Assembly (NCBI RefSeq): GCF_900660615.1
Contig: NZ_LR215023.1
Span: 1,178,001-1,242,000, forward strand
DNA length: 64,000 nt
Direction of reading: 5' to 3'
From: Malacoplasma iowae
Lineage (GTDB): Bacteria > Bacillota_I > Bacilli_A > Mycoplasmatales > Mycoplasmoidaceae
Shown: positions 10,979 to 21,633 of the stretch, piece by piece
Layout: the number at the start of each line of letters is the position of its first letter
Numbering within the stretch: the stretch's first letter is position 1
Position numbers and translations under genes: made by a program
Notes under the pieces: generated by a model
Told to the model about the DNA's origin: nothing
Seen by the model: the letters and a program-made list of their open reading frames with translations, nothing else
Databases searched by the model: none

Positions 10979-12163
10979 TTATTTAATAATTTTTGTAACT
11001 GTACCAGCACCAACAGTTCTTCCACCTTCTCTAATAGAGAATTTAGAACCATCTTCAATAGCGATTGGGCTAATTAATTTAACAGTAATAGTTGAGTTGT
11101 CACCAGGCATAATCATTTCTGTACCTTTTGGTAATTCAATAGCACCAGTAACGTCAGTAGTTCTGAAGTAGAATTGTGGTCTATATCCATTAACAAATGG
11201 GGTGTGTCTTCCACCTTCTTCTTTTTTAAGAGCATAGATTTGAGCTTCGAATTCTGAATGAGGTTTAATTGAACCAGGTTTAGCTAATACTTGTCCTCTT
11301 TCAACTTCGTCTCTGTTAATACCTCTTAATAATAAACCAGCGTTGTCACCAGCTCTAACTTCATCTAATTGTTTTCTAAACATTTCCATACCAGTAACTA
11401 CAGCTTTTCTAGTATCTTTAATACCAACGATTTCTACTTCATCGTTTAATTTTAAAGTACCTCTTTCAACTCTACCAGTTACAACAGTACCACGACCTGT
11501 AATTGTCATAACGTCTTCAACAGCTAATAAGAAAGGTTTATCAGTATCTCTTTCAGGAGCTGGGATGTAGCTATCTACAGCGTCCATTAATTCATCTAAT
11601 TTAGCTTCTCATTTAGCATCACCTTCAAGACCTTTTAAAGCTGAACCTTTGATGATTGGAGCATTGTCACCATCAAAACCATAAGATTTTAATAATTCTC
11701 TAATTTCCATTTCAACTAGACCGATCATTTCTTCGTCATCTACCATATCACATTTGTTTAAGAAAACAACGATTTTAGGAACCCCTACTTGTCTAGCTAA
11801 TAAGATGTGTTCTCTTGTTTGAGGCATTGGTCCATCAGTAGCAGCAACTACTAGAATAGCCCCATCCATTTGAGCAGCACCAGTAATCATGTTTTTAACG
11901 TAGTCAGCGTGACCAGGACAATCTACGTGAGCGTAGTGTCTTTTAGCAGTTTCATATTCAACGTGAGCAGTATTAATAGTAATACCTCTTGCTTTTTCTT
12001 CTGGAGCTTTATCAATTTCATCATATTTCATAGCTTTAGCTCCACCTTTTTTAGCAAGGTATGTACATAAAGCTGCAGTTAATGTAGTTTTACCATGGTC
12101 AATGTGTCCAATTGTACCAATGTTAACGTGTTCTTTACTTCTATCAAATTTTGCTTTTGCCAT
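10979..12163 (-). CDS. tuf: Elongation factor Tu
   Basis: 394 aa, the normal length. GTPase that delivers aminoacyl-tRNA to the ribosome. G-motifs: [10 protein letters not shown] (P-loop), [23 protein letters not shown] and SALKGLEGD; domains 2 and 3 follow ([31 protein letters not shown] at the end). One in-frame TGA codes the Trp of [12 protein letters not shown]. Last gene of the str operon, 76 bases after fusA, with its own AGGAG. Its terminator was split by the IS30 insertion. Confidence 0.98.
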
Positions 12164-12239
12164 TTTAATCTCCTTATTAAATTAATTAAAAACATATATA
12201 AAGCATAATTAATTATATATTATTGTTATATTTTTATTT

Positions 12240-14309
12240 TTATTTTTTTGTTCTTGATGAAACAACTTCTTCAGTAATTGATTTTGGCGCTTTAGCATAG
12301 TGACTAAATTGCATTGTATAATTACCACGACCTTGAGTGAAAGATCTTAAATCAGTTGCATATCCAAACATTTCTTTTAATGGAACTTTAGCTTTAATTA
12401 CTTGAACATTATTTCTTTGTTCAGTTCCTTCGATGTTTCCACGTCTAGAAGAAATGTCACCCATAGTGTCCCCAAAATATTGCTCAGGGACAATAACTTC
12501 AACCCCCATAATTGGTTCTAAAAGAACTGCACCTGCTTTTTTAGCAGCTTCTTTTAAAGCCATTGAAGCAGCAATTTTATAAGCCATTTCAGATGAGTCA
12601 ACATCATGATAAGAACCATCATATAATGTAGCTTTAATATCAATCATTGGGTATCCACTTAAAGGACCTGATTTTAAAGCTTCTTCTAAACCAGCTTTAA
12701 TTGGTTTAATATATTCTTTTGGAATCTTACCACCAACTATTTTATCAACAAATTCAAAACCTTTTTCTTCGTTTGGTTCAAATTTAATTAATACGTGTCC
12801 ATATTGACCACGACCACCTGATTGTTTAATATATTTACCTTCAGAATCAGCTTCTTGAGTAAATGTTTCTCTATAAGAAACTTGAGGAGCACCAACAGCA
12901 ACTTCAACCTTGAATTCTCTTCTCAATCTATCAACAATAATGTCTAAGTGTAATTCACCCATACCCGCAATAATTGTTTGATTTGTTTCTTCATCAGTAT
13001 AAGTTCTAAATGTTGGATCTTCTTCAGCTAATTTACTTAAAGCAATACCCATTTTTTCTTGATCAGCTTTTGTTTTAGGTTCAACAGCTAATGAAATAAC
13101 AGGTTCTGCAAAGTTCATTGATTCTAATATTATTGGTGAGTTTTCAACACAAAGTGTATCACCAGTTGTTGTATTTTTTAAACCAACAACAGCACAAATA
13201 TCACCAGCTCTTATTTCATCGATTTCATCTCTATTATTAGAGTGCATTTTTACAAGACGAGAAACTCTTTCTTTTTCGTCTTTAGTAGAATTTAAAACAT
13301 ATGATCCTTTTTGAAGAACACCAGAATATACTCTAATGAAAGTTAACTTACCAACGAATGGATCTGTTGCAACTTTAAATGCTAAAGCTGCAAAAGGTTC
13401 ATCATCTTGATTGTGTCTTTCAACTTCTTCTCCATTAAGAAGACCTTTAATTGGAGGAACATCAATTGGAGATGGAAGATAATCTACAACAGCATCTAAT
13501 AATAATTTAACCCCTTTGTTTTTAAATGCAGTACCACAAACAATTGGATGGAATTCAGCTGTTAAAACACCTTTTCTAATACATGACTTAATTTCATCAA
13601 TAGTTAGCTCTTCGCCATTTAAATATTTTTCCATTACTTTATCATCAAAGTTAACTATTTCTTCAATCATTTTTGTTCTTCATTCTTTTGCTTTATCCAT
13701 TAAGTTAGCTGGAATAACATCTTCTTTAAAGTTTTCTTCAGGTTTACCATCAAAAATAAATGCTTTCATTTGCACTAAGTCAATAATACCTGTAAAGTTA
13801 CTTTCAGCTCCTATTGGATATTGGATTGGAACAGCAATTGCTGATAATCTTTCTTTTAAAGATCTAGCACACATTTCAAAGTCAGCACCAGTTTTGTCCA
13901 TTTTATTAACAAAAACAATTCTTGGAACTTTATATTTACTTGCTTGTCTTCAAACAGTTTCAGTTTGAGGTTCAACACCATTTTGAGCGTCAAGAACAGT
14001 TACAGCACCATCTAAAACTCTTAAAGATCTTTCAACTTCAACTGTAAAGTCAACGTGTCCAGGAGTATCAATTAAGTTAAGTTCAAATCCCTTTCATGTA
14101 ACATAAGTTGCAGCTGATGTAATAGTAATACCACGTTCTTTTTCTTGTTCCATTCAGTCCATAGTGGCACCACCATCATGAACCTCACCAATTTTGTGTG
14201 TTCTACCAGCATGGAATAAAACTCTTTCTGAAGTAGTAGTTTTTCCAGCATCGATGTGAGCCATGATACCGAAATTTCTAAACTTGCTTAATTCAAATTT
14301 TCTTGCCAT
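12240..14309 (-). CDS. fusA: Elongation factor G
   Basis: 689 aa, full length. Translocation GTPase. N-terminal G domain: [36 protein letters not shown] and [11 protein letters not shown]. The later domains are typical: [21 protein letters not shown] and the C-terminal [17 protein letters not shown] and [10 protein letters not shown]. Several Trp are TGA. It begins 12 bases after the rpsG stop, with AAAGGA upstream. Part of the conserved str operon. Confidence 0.98.
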
Positions 14310-14321
14310 GTTGTATCCTTT

Positions 14322-14789
<468 letters not shown>

Positions 14790-14802
14790 AGTAACTTACT
14801 CC

Positions 14803-15234
14803 TTATTTATTACCTTGTCCATTATCTTTAGGTTTCTTAGCACCATAACCAGATCTTTCTTGTCTTCTTTTATCTACACCAGAAGTATCAAGTGTACCTC
14901 TAATAATATGGTATCTAACACCAGGTAAGTCTCTAACTCTTCCCCCTTTGATTAACACAACACTGTGTTCTTGAAGGTTATGTCCTTCACCAGGGATGTA
15001 AGCCAAGACTTCGTAGTTATTTGTTAATCTAACCTTTGCATACTTTCTTAACGCAGAGTTTGGTTTTTTAGGTGTCATTGTACCAACTCTTGTACAAACC
15101 CCTCTTTTGAATGGAGATGGGTTAGCTTTTCTTTGTTTAGTTAAAGAATTGTAAGAATAATTTAATGCAGGAGATTTAGATTTTTTTACTTTGTCTTTTC
15201 TATCATGTCTAATTAACTGTGATATAGTAGGCAT
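14803..15234 (-). CDS. rpsL: Ribosomal protein S12
   Basis: 143 aa. Decoding-site protein of the 30S subunit. The strongly conserved core [19 protein letters not shown] and [17 protein letters not shown] is present, and the C-terminus [19 protein letters not shown] is normal with a short Lys/Gly/Asn-rich extension. First gene of the str operon, with AAGGAG upstream of ATG. Confidence 0.97.
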   Translation of the reverse strand: MPTISQLIRHDRKDKVKKSKSPALNYSYNSLTKQRKANPSPFKRGVCTRVGTMTPKKPNSALRKYAKVRLTNNYEVLAYIPGEGHNLQEHSVVLIKGGRVRDLPGVRYHIIRGTLDTSGVDKRRQERSGYGAKKPKDNGQGNK

Positions 15235-15258
15235 TATTTGTCTCCTTTTCTTTACAAC

Positions 15259-15288
15259 TTATCCAAGTGTATCATATCACTGGGATAA
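15259..15288. other. Inverted repeat in the rpsL leader
   Basis: TTATCC-AAGTG and CAC-TGGGATAA form an ~11-bp stem (one mismatch) around ATATGATA, ~25 bases before the rpsL start. On the minus strand the T-run precedes the stem, so it is not a terminator for rpsL. It could be a leader structure or a translational control site for the str operon. Function unproven. Confidence 0.4.
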
Positions 15289-15307
15289 AAAAAATAACTC
15301 GTTAAAT

Positions 15308-15313
15308 ATTATA
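15308..15313 (-). promoter_or_regulatory. Putative -10 box of the str operon
   Basis: TATAAT on the minus strand (context GTATAATATTT), ~75 bases upstream of rpsL and just ahead of the leader inverted repeat. No strong -35 is visible. Confidence 0.45.
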
Positions 15314-15813
15314 CTATAAGTTTTCAAAAATAAAAATAAAAACTTGACTGTCTTGGTTTGTCTTAGTTTCAAGCGATTCAGTTCATTTAATAAATTTATT
15401 TATTAAGGATTAAATGATGAACCATTGTGAGGCAAAAGCAATAATTTCAAAATAAATAAATGTATACATATAAAATATGTGAACTTAATAAGATTAAATA
15501 ATTTTGTATAAAAATAAATTTTCACATAAAAATCAATGTTAATAATAAATAATATGGATAGAAAATCTATGAAAGCAAATAAGGAGAATGTTTCATAAAC
15601 ATAAAATGAAAAAAGGTAGTTAAAGATAATTAAAAAAAATAATTAACAATTTTAAAATACAGGTTTAAAAAAAGATGCAAGCTAATATAAATTAGCACAC
15701 CTATTAAAAATTAGTGATAAAATCATACGCACTCAACACTCTATTATTGTTGTTATTTTGTGTAATTTTAAAGACTTATACACGTCTAATATAATTAAGC
15801 TTTAGAATATCTA
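15314..15813. other. Gene-free AT-rich region upstream of str operon
   Basis: No reading frame with a credible start, RBS or composition is visible on either strand, even with TGA as Trp. It contains only short AT-rich hairpins (for example GCTAAT-ATAA-ATTAGC near 15680). No tRNA cloverleaf was recognised. Confidence 0.5.
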
Positions 15814-16074
15814 CTACTTGTCATAACCCATGAAATAAATATATATTTTAAAATTTCTTTTTTTTGATAACTCTAATAAATCCATAATATTTTTCATGTT
15901 TATAATATAAAACCATAAAGTTACCACACAAGCTAAAACTGTAACTAATAAAGCAATTCCGGATAATAACTGATAACCCATTGCAAACGGAAAGTAAGTT
16001 GTTGAAATCATACCAAATAGATTTTGAGAGTATGCTAGAAAAACTATTAAATTTAATACCATGAATATTAACAA
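15814..16074 (-). pseudogene. Possible membrane-protein remnant
   Basis: An 86-codon frame encoding two or three hydrophobic segments (VLNLIVFLAYSQNLFG; GYQLLSGIALLVTVLACVV; TLWFYII) and a basic end. It opens only with TTG, or an internal ATG at 16062, and has no clear RBS; the frame upstream is closed by TAA. No family recognised. Its hydrophobic pattern looks like real protein rather than random AT-rich sequence, so it may be the 3' end of a decayed gene. Confidence 0.3.
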
Positions 16075-16250
16075 CTCAAAAGTTGTTTGTATTATTCTGA
16101 TTTATTTAACAAAATGGAAATTCAACATAACATCAATTTAATTGATAATTTCTATATGAATTTGAATATCTTTTAGAAATGATTGAATCTATAATAATTT
16201 CATAATGTGGAATAAATTTGAAATTATATTTAACATCAAGTTAATTTTTG

Positions 16251-16499
16251 TTAACTCATATATCTTTTATGTAATAAAAATTTATTTATTATAAGTACTA
16301 TATTTAACGATAGCGAAAGCGCAAAAATAGTAAAAAGTATATGAACAAATGAAAACAAACTATCACTTTTCAATATTGTATTGCATACTTTTTTTGTAAG
16401 ATTAATAATAAAATAAATAACCCCAATTGCTAAACATATAAAAAGTGAAACACTTCCAACATATTGAATTATTAAACAAAAGGTAAATAAGAAAATCAA
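16251..16499 (-). pseudogene. Possible membrane-protein remnant
   Basis: An 82-codon hydrophobic frame (CLIIQYVGSVSLFICLAIG; FVHILFTIFALSLSLNIVLI), open only from a TTG and closed upstream by TAA, in a different frame from the remnant at 15814. No RBS. The two together could derive from one broken membrane-protein gene. No family recognised. Confidence 0.25.
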
Positions 16500-17020
16500 A
16501 TTTTATCAAACAATTATTCTGGATAAATAATAAATATTATCTTGTATATTTTTATAAAGATTTCTTTTAATGTAAAAAAGTATTTAATCCACTTTTATAA
16601 ATATGTTCATCTCATTTTTTTATAATCTTTGCTTTAAATATAAATAGGTAACATCTTAAAATTAAATTTAAATTTTTTTCATTGATATAGAAATGATCTT
16701 TCTTTTTTTATTATTTTTTATAAATGCTAAAAACTTCTTAAGAATTTTTATGATTTATTTAATATTCAATCATCTCAACAAAATAAGCTTCTAGCATTGA
16801 TTTAATAAAGTGTTTCTTTTAGGTAACTTAATCCAAAAAATATTTTAAACTTTTTTTCTATAAAGATAATTTATCAAAAAATAGGATTATATCTGTATTA
16901 CTAATATCGTACTTAAAAATATAAGTTTATAAATCTAATAAATACCAACATAGTTTTAAATTACAAATAATAGATATTAGTTTTAAATAAGCATAATCTA
17001 ATAAATCATAAAAAATTGAC
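16500..17020. other. Gene-free AT-rich region
   Basis: Very AT-rich, with stop codons in all frames. Nothing beyond short poly-A/T runs could be supported. Confidence 0.5.
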
Positions 17021-17047
17021 AAAAAAAGCATGGTATAAATACCATGC
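17021..17047 (-). terminator. Terminator of ABC exporter operon
   Basis: GCATGGT/ACCATGC stem with an ATAAAT loop followed by seven T on the minus strand, 17 bases after the ATPase stop codon. Confidence 0.85.
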
Positions 17048-17063
17048 ATATTAAATATTATTT

Positions 17064-17858
17064 TTAAATGTAAAGTTCAATCATGTTTTGCAAGCTACCA
17101 AATTTTTCAATCACTTGTTCTTTAGAGGCATCAACAAATATTTCACCATTTTTTAAAAGAACTATTCTATCAGCTAAATACTCAATTTCATCCAAGTTAT
17201 GACTAACTAGAAGAATATTCATTTTGTTTTCTTTTGCATACATTTTAATAAAAGTTTTTATTTTGTTTCTTATTGTTATATCTAGCCCTGTAGAAAGTTC
17301 ATCAAGAATTATAATTGATGGTTTATGTAAGATTGAAAGCAAACAGTTCAATCTTTGGTTTTGACCACCAGAAAGTGATGAAGCATTTTTGTTATAAAAT
17401 TTGTTAATACCAAATATTTCAAGCATTGCATCAAGCTCACTTTTACTAATATTTGTTTCATAAATATCATTAACAAATTTTACAACTCTTTTAACCTTTA
17501 TTCCTCTTGGGAATGATGAATCTTGAAATTGAATTCCTATTTTTTCTAAAAAAGAATTTTTATAATCATATTTATAATCAATTGAACCAGATGTAGGTTT
17601 ATTTAAACCTGCTATCATTTCCATAAGTGTTGTTTTACCAGCACCATTACCACCAAGAACTGCAACATTTTCGCCATCGTAAAAATTTATATTTAATTTA
17701 TTAATAACAGTAAGTTCTTTATATTTTTTAGTTAATTCTTTTGTTTCAATTAAAGATTTTTTATTTGAGCTATTATCTATAATAAATTTATCATTATAGT
17801 TTTTATCTTCGGTTTTTTTAAATTCTGATAAGATGTGACTTAAACTATTGTTTTCCAT
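17064..17858 (-). CDS. ABC exporter ATP-binding protein
   Basis: 264 aa. A ~37-residue charged N-terminal extension precedes the nucleotide-binding domain: Walker A GGNGAGKTT, signature SSLSGGQNQRLN, Walker B IIILDELSTGLD and a switch His in LLVSHNLDEIEYLADR. Related to ATPases of ABC-2 (drug/lipid/peptide) exporters. It starts 6 bases after the permease stop, so the two form one exporter. Transcribed divergently from a PadR gene; repression by that protein is likely. Confidence 0.88.
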   Translation of the reverse strand: MENNSLSHILSEFKKTEDKNYNDKFIIDNSSNKKSLIETKELTKKYKELTVINKLNINFYDGENVAVLGGNGAGKTTLMEMIAGLNKPTSGSIDYKYDYKNSFLEKIGIQFQDSSFPRGIKVKRVVKFVNDIYETNISKSELDAMLEIFGINKFYNKNASSLSGGQNQRLNCLLSILHKPSIIILDELSTGLDITIRNKIKTFIKMYAKENKMNILLVSHNLDEIEYLADRIVLLKNGEIFVDASKEQVIEKFGSLQNMIELYI

Positions 17859-17864
17859 AATATG

Positions 17865-18893
17865 TTACCTACTTGTTCATTTAAAGAATTTTAATGAAAC
17901 AAAACCAAAGATAGCCATTCATACAAATGGTAAGATTAAAGTTATTATTTTTTCAGCCTTACCTAAAATTAAAATGTTTTTACCACTACTATTAAAGTAT
18001 CAATATTCTTTATATATATCAAAAGGGTTACCTTGAGTTGTATGATCAAAGATATTGATGTCTTTTATTGGCATTTGACCAGGCACTTGTTGAAACATTG
18101 ATGCAGCTGGTGGAACAATTTGTTCCATTGATGGTAAATGAACATTTCCATTTCATGATTCTAATATCATATTAGTTGGTGCTTTAAATGGAGATAAAGC
18201 ATAACCCAAATATCAAAGTGGTTCTATTTCTCTTACTGTACCAATTGGTAAAACCATTGCTGTTAAAAATTGAGAAGTAATTAAAACAGTAGTACCAATT
18301 GCTTGAATTGCTGGTGTTGATTTAAAAATTGCTACAAGCATCATACCAAACACCAATCCAACTATAGTTAACATTAATTGACCTCAGATAAAACCAATTC
18401 AATTAACATTTTCTAATGTTTGTCTAAAATTCATTGATATTAAAGCGGGTTTAACATTTTGAATTCCTTCTGCTACAACCTCACCACTTGTTCAATGAGG
18501 GATACCAAACATTAACATTGAGAATACTATACATCAAACTATTGATGCGAATATGATCATTAAATAATATAAAATTGCTACTCACAAAAATGATGATGCT
18601 TTAATAGGTGTACTCCCTATCCTTTTAAGTAATGAAGATTTTTTAAACTCAAACATCAAAGTTGGCATTGATGTAGTAGTAATAGACATTGGTGCTATAG
18701 CCAATGCACCACCTAAAAGTTGAGAATAACCTAACACACTCCCAAGTATAGCAATGAATATTATTGGAAATACAAATGCAAAAAATGGTCCAAATATTCC
18801 TCTTCAGAAAGATTCATTGATTAACCCGAATAATGGTTTTCATCCGATAAATAAATTTTTAAAATTTATTCGATTATCTCTATGTATCTTCAT
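17865..18893 (-). CDS. ABC-2 type exporter permease
   Basis: 342 aa with many TGA-coded Trp. About six hydrophobic segments (FAFVFPIIFIAILGSVLG, LYYLMIIFASIVWCIVFSMLMFG, LMLTIVGLVFGMMLVAIF, AIGTTVLITSQFLTAMVLP and a C-terminal helix). LLKRIGSTPIKASSFLWV resembles the cytoplasmic 'KRL.ATP' element of ABC-2 permeases. A ~100-residue, less hydrophobic region lies before the last helix. Partner of the ATPase downstream; first gene of the operon controlled from the palindrome-bearing region. Substrate unknown; drug or peptide export are both possible. Confidence 0.82.
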
Positions 18894-18910
18894 ATTGCTC
18901 CTTTCACTAT

Positions 18911-18956
18911 GCTAAATATTTAATACTAAATATTAAGTACTAAATATTTAGTACTT
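18911..18956. promoter_or_regulatory. PadR-type operator (palindromes) between divergent genes
   Basis: A perfect 22-bp palindrome at 18935-18956 (half-site AAGTACTAAAT and its complement) directly abuts a second imperfect one at 18911-18934 built from the same TACTAAATATT element. It lies upstream of the exporter operon and ~85 bases before padR. Tandem AT-rich palindromes in such a spacer are typical of PadR binding sites. Confidence 0.65.
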
Positions 18957-19042
18957 ATATTATATAATATTTTTGTAGGAATCAAACTTTTTTGGATAGA
19001 ACAAAAAAGTATATATAATATTAATATTGTTTTGGGGGCAAT

Positions 19043-19606
19043 ATGGTTAGATTTATAATTTTAGGTTTAATTGATATGAAACCTATGTCAGCATATGAAT
19101 TTGATAAATTATTAACTGATTCAATTAAAAATTTTTACAATATAAAACAGTCTCAGGTATATATTGAATTTAAAAAATTAAAGGCTTTGGGTTTTTTAAC
19201 TTCTGAATCAACTATTTTAAATAATAGAGTAAAAGAAATATACAAAGTTACAGATCTTGGTAGAAAAGAATTTTTTAAACTTCAAGAAGAAATAGATGTA
19301 GAGGCTGAAAGATATTTAGATGTTAAATTACTTTTTTTAGTTAGAACTTTTTTTGGATTTTATTTGTCAGATGAAAAAAACATATTGTTTTTAGAAAAAT
19401 TAAAAACAATTGTTACAAACAAAATTAAAACATTAGAAAACCAAGCAAGTGTAATCAAAAATAGTGAATCTAATAATGCTAAAAATAGAGATAAATGATA
19501 TTGACAACAAACTATTAAATATGGATTAAATTCATGAAATTATACTTTGAAATGAATAGATGAATTAATTATTGGAATAAAAAATAAAGAATGAGAGAAC
19601 AACTAA
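19043..19606 (+). CDS. PadR-family transcriptional regulator
   Basis: 187 aa with TGA as Trp. The N-terminal ~85 residues are the winged helix: ILGLIDMKPMSAYEFDKLL, then KQSQVYIEFKKLKALGFL (recognition helix) and VKEIYKVTDLGRKEFFKL (wing). The remaining ~100 residues are the helical dimerisation part (virulence-activator-like C-terminal domain) ending IDELIIGIKNKEWEN. Divergent from an ABC exporter with a palindromic spacer, the standard arrangement for PadR control of exporters; the inducer is unknown. GGGGGCAAT precedes the ATG. Confidence 0.82.
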
Positions 19607-19621
19607 TATTTTAGATTTACT

Positions 19622-19644
19622 AAATGCGATTATCGCATTTTTTT
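19622..19644 (+). terminator. Terminator of padR
   Basis: AAATGCGAT/ATCGCATTT stem with a 2-base loop, then a T-run, 15 bases after the stop codon. Confidence 0.85.
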
Positions 19645-19692
19645 AATGCCTTTAAAAAACGTTTTTTCTTAAATAAAATACATTATTTAAAT

Positions 19693-19726
19693 AAAAAACA
19701 TATAAGCTATAAACTTATATGTTTTA
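19693..19726 (-). terminator. Terminator of ecfA-ecfT-truA operon
   Basis: ACATATAAG/CTTATATGT stem followed by a T-rich tract on the minus strand, immediately after the truA stop. Confidence 0.75.
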
Positions 19727-19731
19727 AAAAA

Positions 19732-20466
19732 TTAATAAACTGTTTTATAAAGATAAAGACCACAACCATCAGCCTTTGCTTGGCTTGAACCTTTTTTTGG
19801 GTTATCAAGATAATAATTAATATCATCAATAGTTGTTTTATTTTCATTATGGTTTAATAATGTCCCAACTATCATTCTTATCATGCTTCTTAAAAAACCA
19901 TTACCAGTAAAATAAAATAACACATAATCATTTTCTTTAACTATTCTAATGTTTTCAATTTTTCTTATACTGTTGATTGATTCTGAAGTACTATAAGATA
20001 AAAAATTCTTTTCGCCAATAAAGTTTTTGCTAGCTTTTTTTAATTTTTTAATATCAATTGGTTTGTTGTATTGCAAAACATAATTTCTTTCAAAAATATT
20101 AAATTTACCAGTATTAACTTTATACAAATAAGTTTTTTTCTTAATTGAAAATCGAGAATGGAAAGAAGAATTAACTTCTTTAATAGATTTAAAGAAAATA
20201 TCTTCTGGTTGTTTGATTAACATTTGCTTAAAAAGAATTTTTTTATCTAATTCATATTTTGTTTTAAAGTGAAAACATTGATCAATAGCATGCACATATT
20301 TATCAGTTCTTCCTGAACCATAAATATTAGTTTTTTCTTTAGTTATTTCAGACAAAACATTTTCAATACAACTTTGAACTGTTCTAATTGAATTATCATT
20401 TTGTTTTGCTCAACCTGAAAACATAGAACCATCATATGCAACTTTTACACAATAAGTTTTTTCCAT
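19732..20466 (-). CDS. truA: tRNA pseudouridine(38-40) synthase TruA
   Basis: 244 aa. Makes pseudouridine in the tRNA anticodon stem-loop. The N-terminus VAYDGSMFSGWAKQ (Trp as TGA) is typical, and the catalytic Asp is in GSGRTDKYVHAID, where the common 'AGV' after the Asp is 'KYV'. The C-terminal GNGFLRSMIRMIVGTLL matches the family. It starts 3 bases after the ecfT stop; ecfA-ecfA-ecfT-truA is a conserved Firmicute/mollicute order. Confidence 0.93.
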
Positions 20467-20469
20467 ATA

Positions 20470-21630
20470 TTAATTTTTACCAAACATAATAATTGCATCT
20501 AAAAGACCTAAAGGTGTAATATAAACAACTTTACCAAGTGCTATCATTGAAATAAAAAATCCTAATAGCATACACATAAAGGCAAAAAATATTCAATCAC
20601 CTAAGTGAATTTTATAATCTCTATATCTTGTTCTAGTTTGATTTGGATCATACCCTCTTGCTTCCATAGCATTTGCAAGTTCATCAGCTTTTTTGAAAGC
20701 GATGGAAAATAAAGGAACTATTAAAGAACTAAGAGATTGTAATTTATCAATATAGTTACCATTAACAAAATCCAAACCTCTTGAAGCTTGAGCTTTAAGA
20801 ATTCTATTAGATTCATCAAGAAGTGAAGGAATAAATCTAATTCCTAAAGCTATTGTTGTAGATCATATTGTAATTGGTAATCTAAATATTCTAAGAGGAT
20901 TTAATATATCTTCCAAAGCATAAGTTAGTTCAACTGATGATGTTGTTGATGTTAATATTGTAACAACAACTATCATTAGCAAAACCTTTATAGAAACATA
21001 AAGCATTAAAGTAATTGCAAATGAACTAAAACCATATCAATTAGTTGTATATAAATACAAATATAAATTATTATTCTCAACACTAGATACAACTTTATAA
21101 TGTTTAGATAATAACGTTACAACATCATTAAATGATTTATTTTCCATTAACATTTCAGGTTTTATAACTGCAAAACCATTGGTGAAAGTTAAAGTTTGAT
21201 CAGTTTTTATAACAGTGTTAATTCCTATATCAGCTGGTAATGATCCAGTTACAAAATGACCACCTCACATATATCCTTGCAAAAAAGTTTTACCATCTAT
21301 TATAGTTGTATTTGCAAACTTAGGTTGGAATAGTAAATGAACATTATCTTCAAAATTAAATATGACACCAGGGCCTTTATAACTAAATCAATTAATAAGT
21401 GTTAACAAAACCATCATGACTAATATAGATTTAAATATGTTAACCAATTTTTTTATTGGTAATTTTGCTATGAAATAGATTGAAATAACAACAATGCTTA
21501 AAACAATTTGAAAAAAGAAACCAAAAGGAATGAATATCATCACTATAAATAGAATACAACAAATAAATTTTAGTGATGGATTCATTCTATGAATTAAAGA
21601 ATTACCAGCTATATAACCATTTGTGTTCAT
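20470..21630 (-). CDS. ecfT: ECF transporter transmembrane component EcfT, with large insertion
   Basis: 386 aa, versus ~265 for ordinary EcfT. The integral-membrane coupling subunit joins the two ATPases to vitamin-binding S components. The C-terminal part carries both Ala-Arg-Gly coupling motifs, KAQASRGLDF and NAMEARGYDP. About 115 residues between the first helices and LMLYVSIKVLLMIVV (roughly residues 81-196) are extra, hydrophilic and apparently extracytoplasmic (MWGGHFVTGSLPADIG). It starts 3 bases after the ecfA2 stop. Confidence 0.88.
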
Positions 21631-21633
21631 ATT

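Noticed and set aside
15314-15813. tRNA or small RNA genes in the gap upstream of the str operon
   Set aside because: No cloverleaf, CCA end or stable GC-rich structure could be seen by eye; a tRNAscan or Infernal run would settle it.
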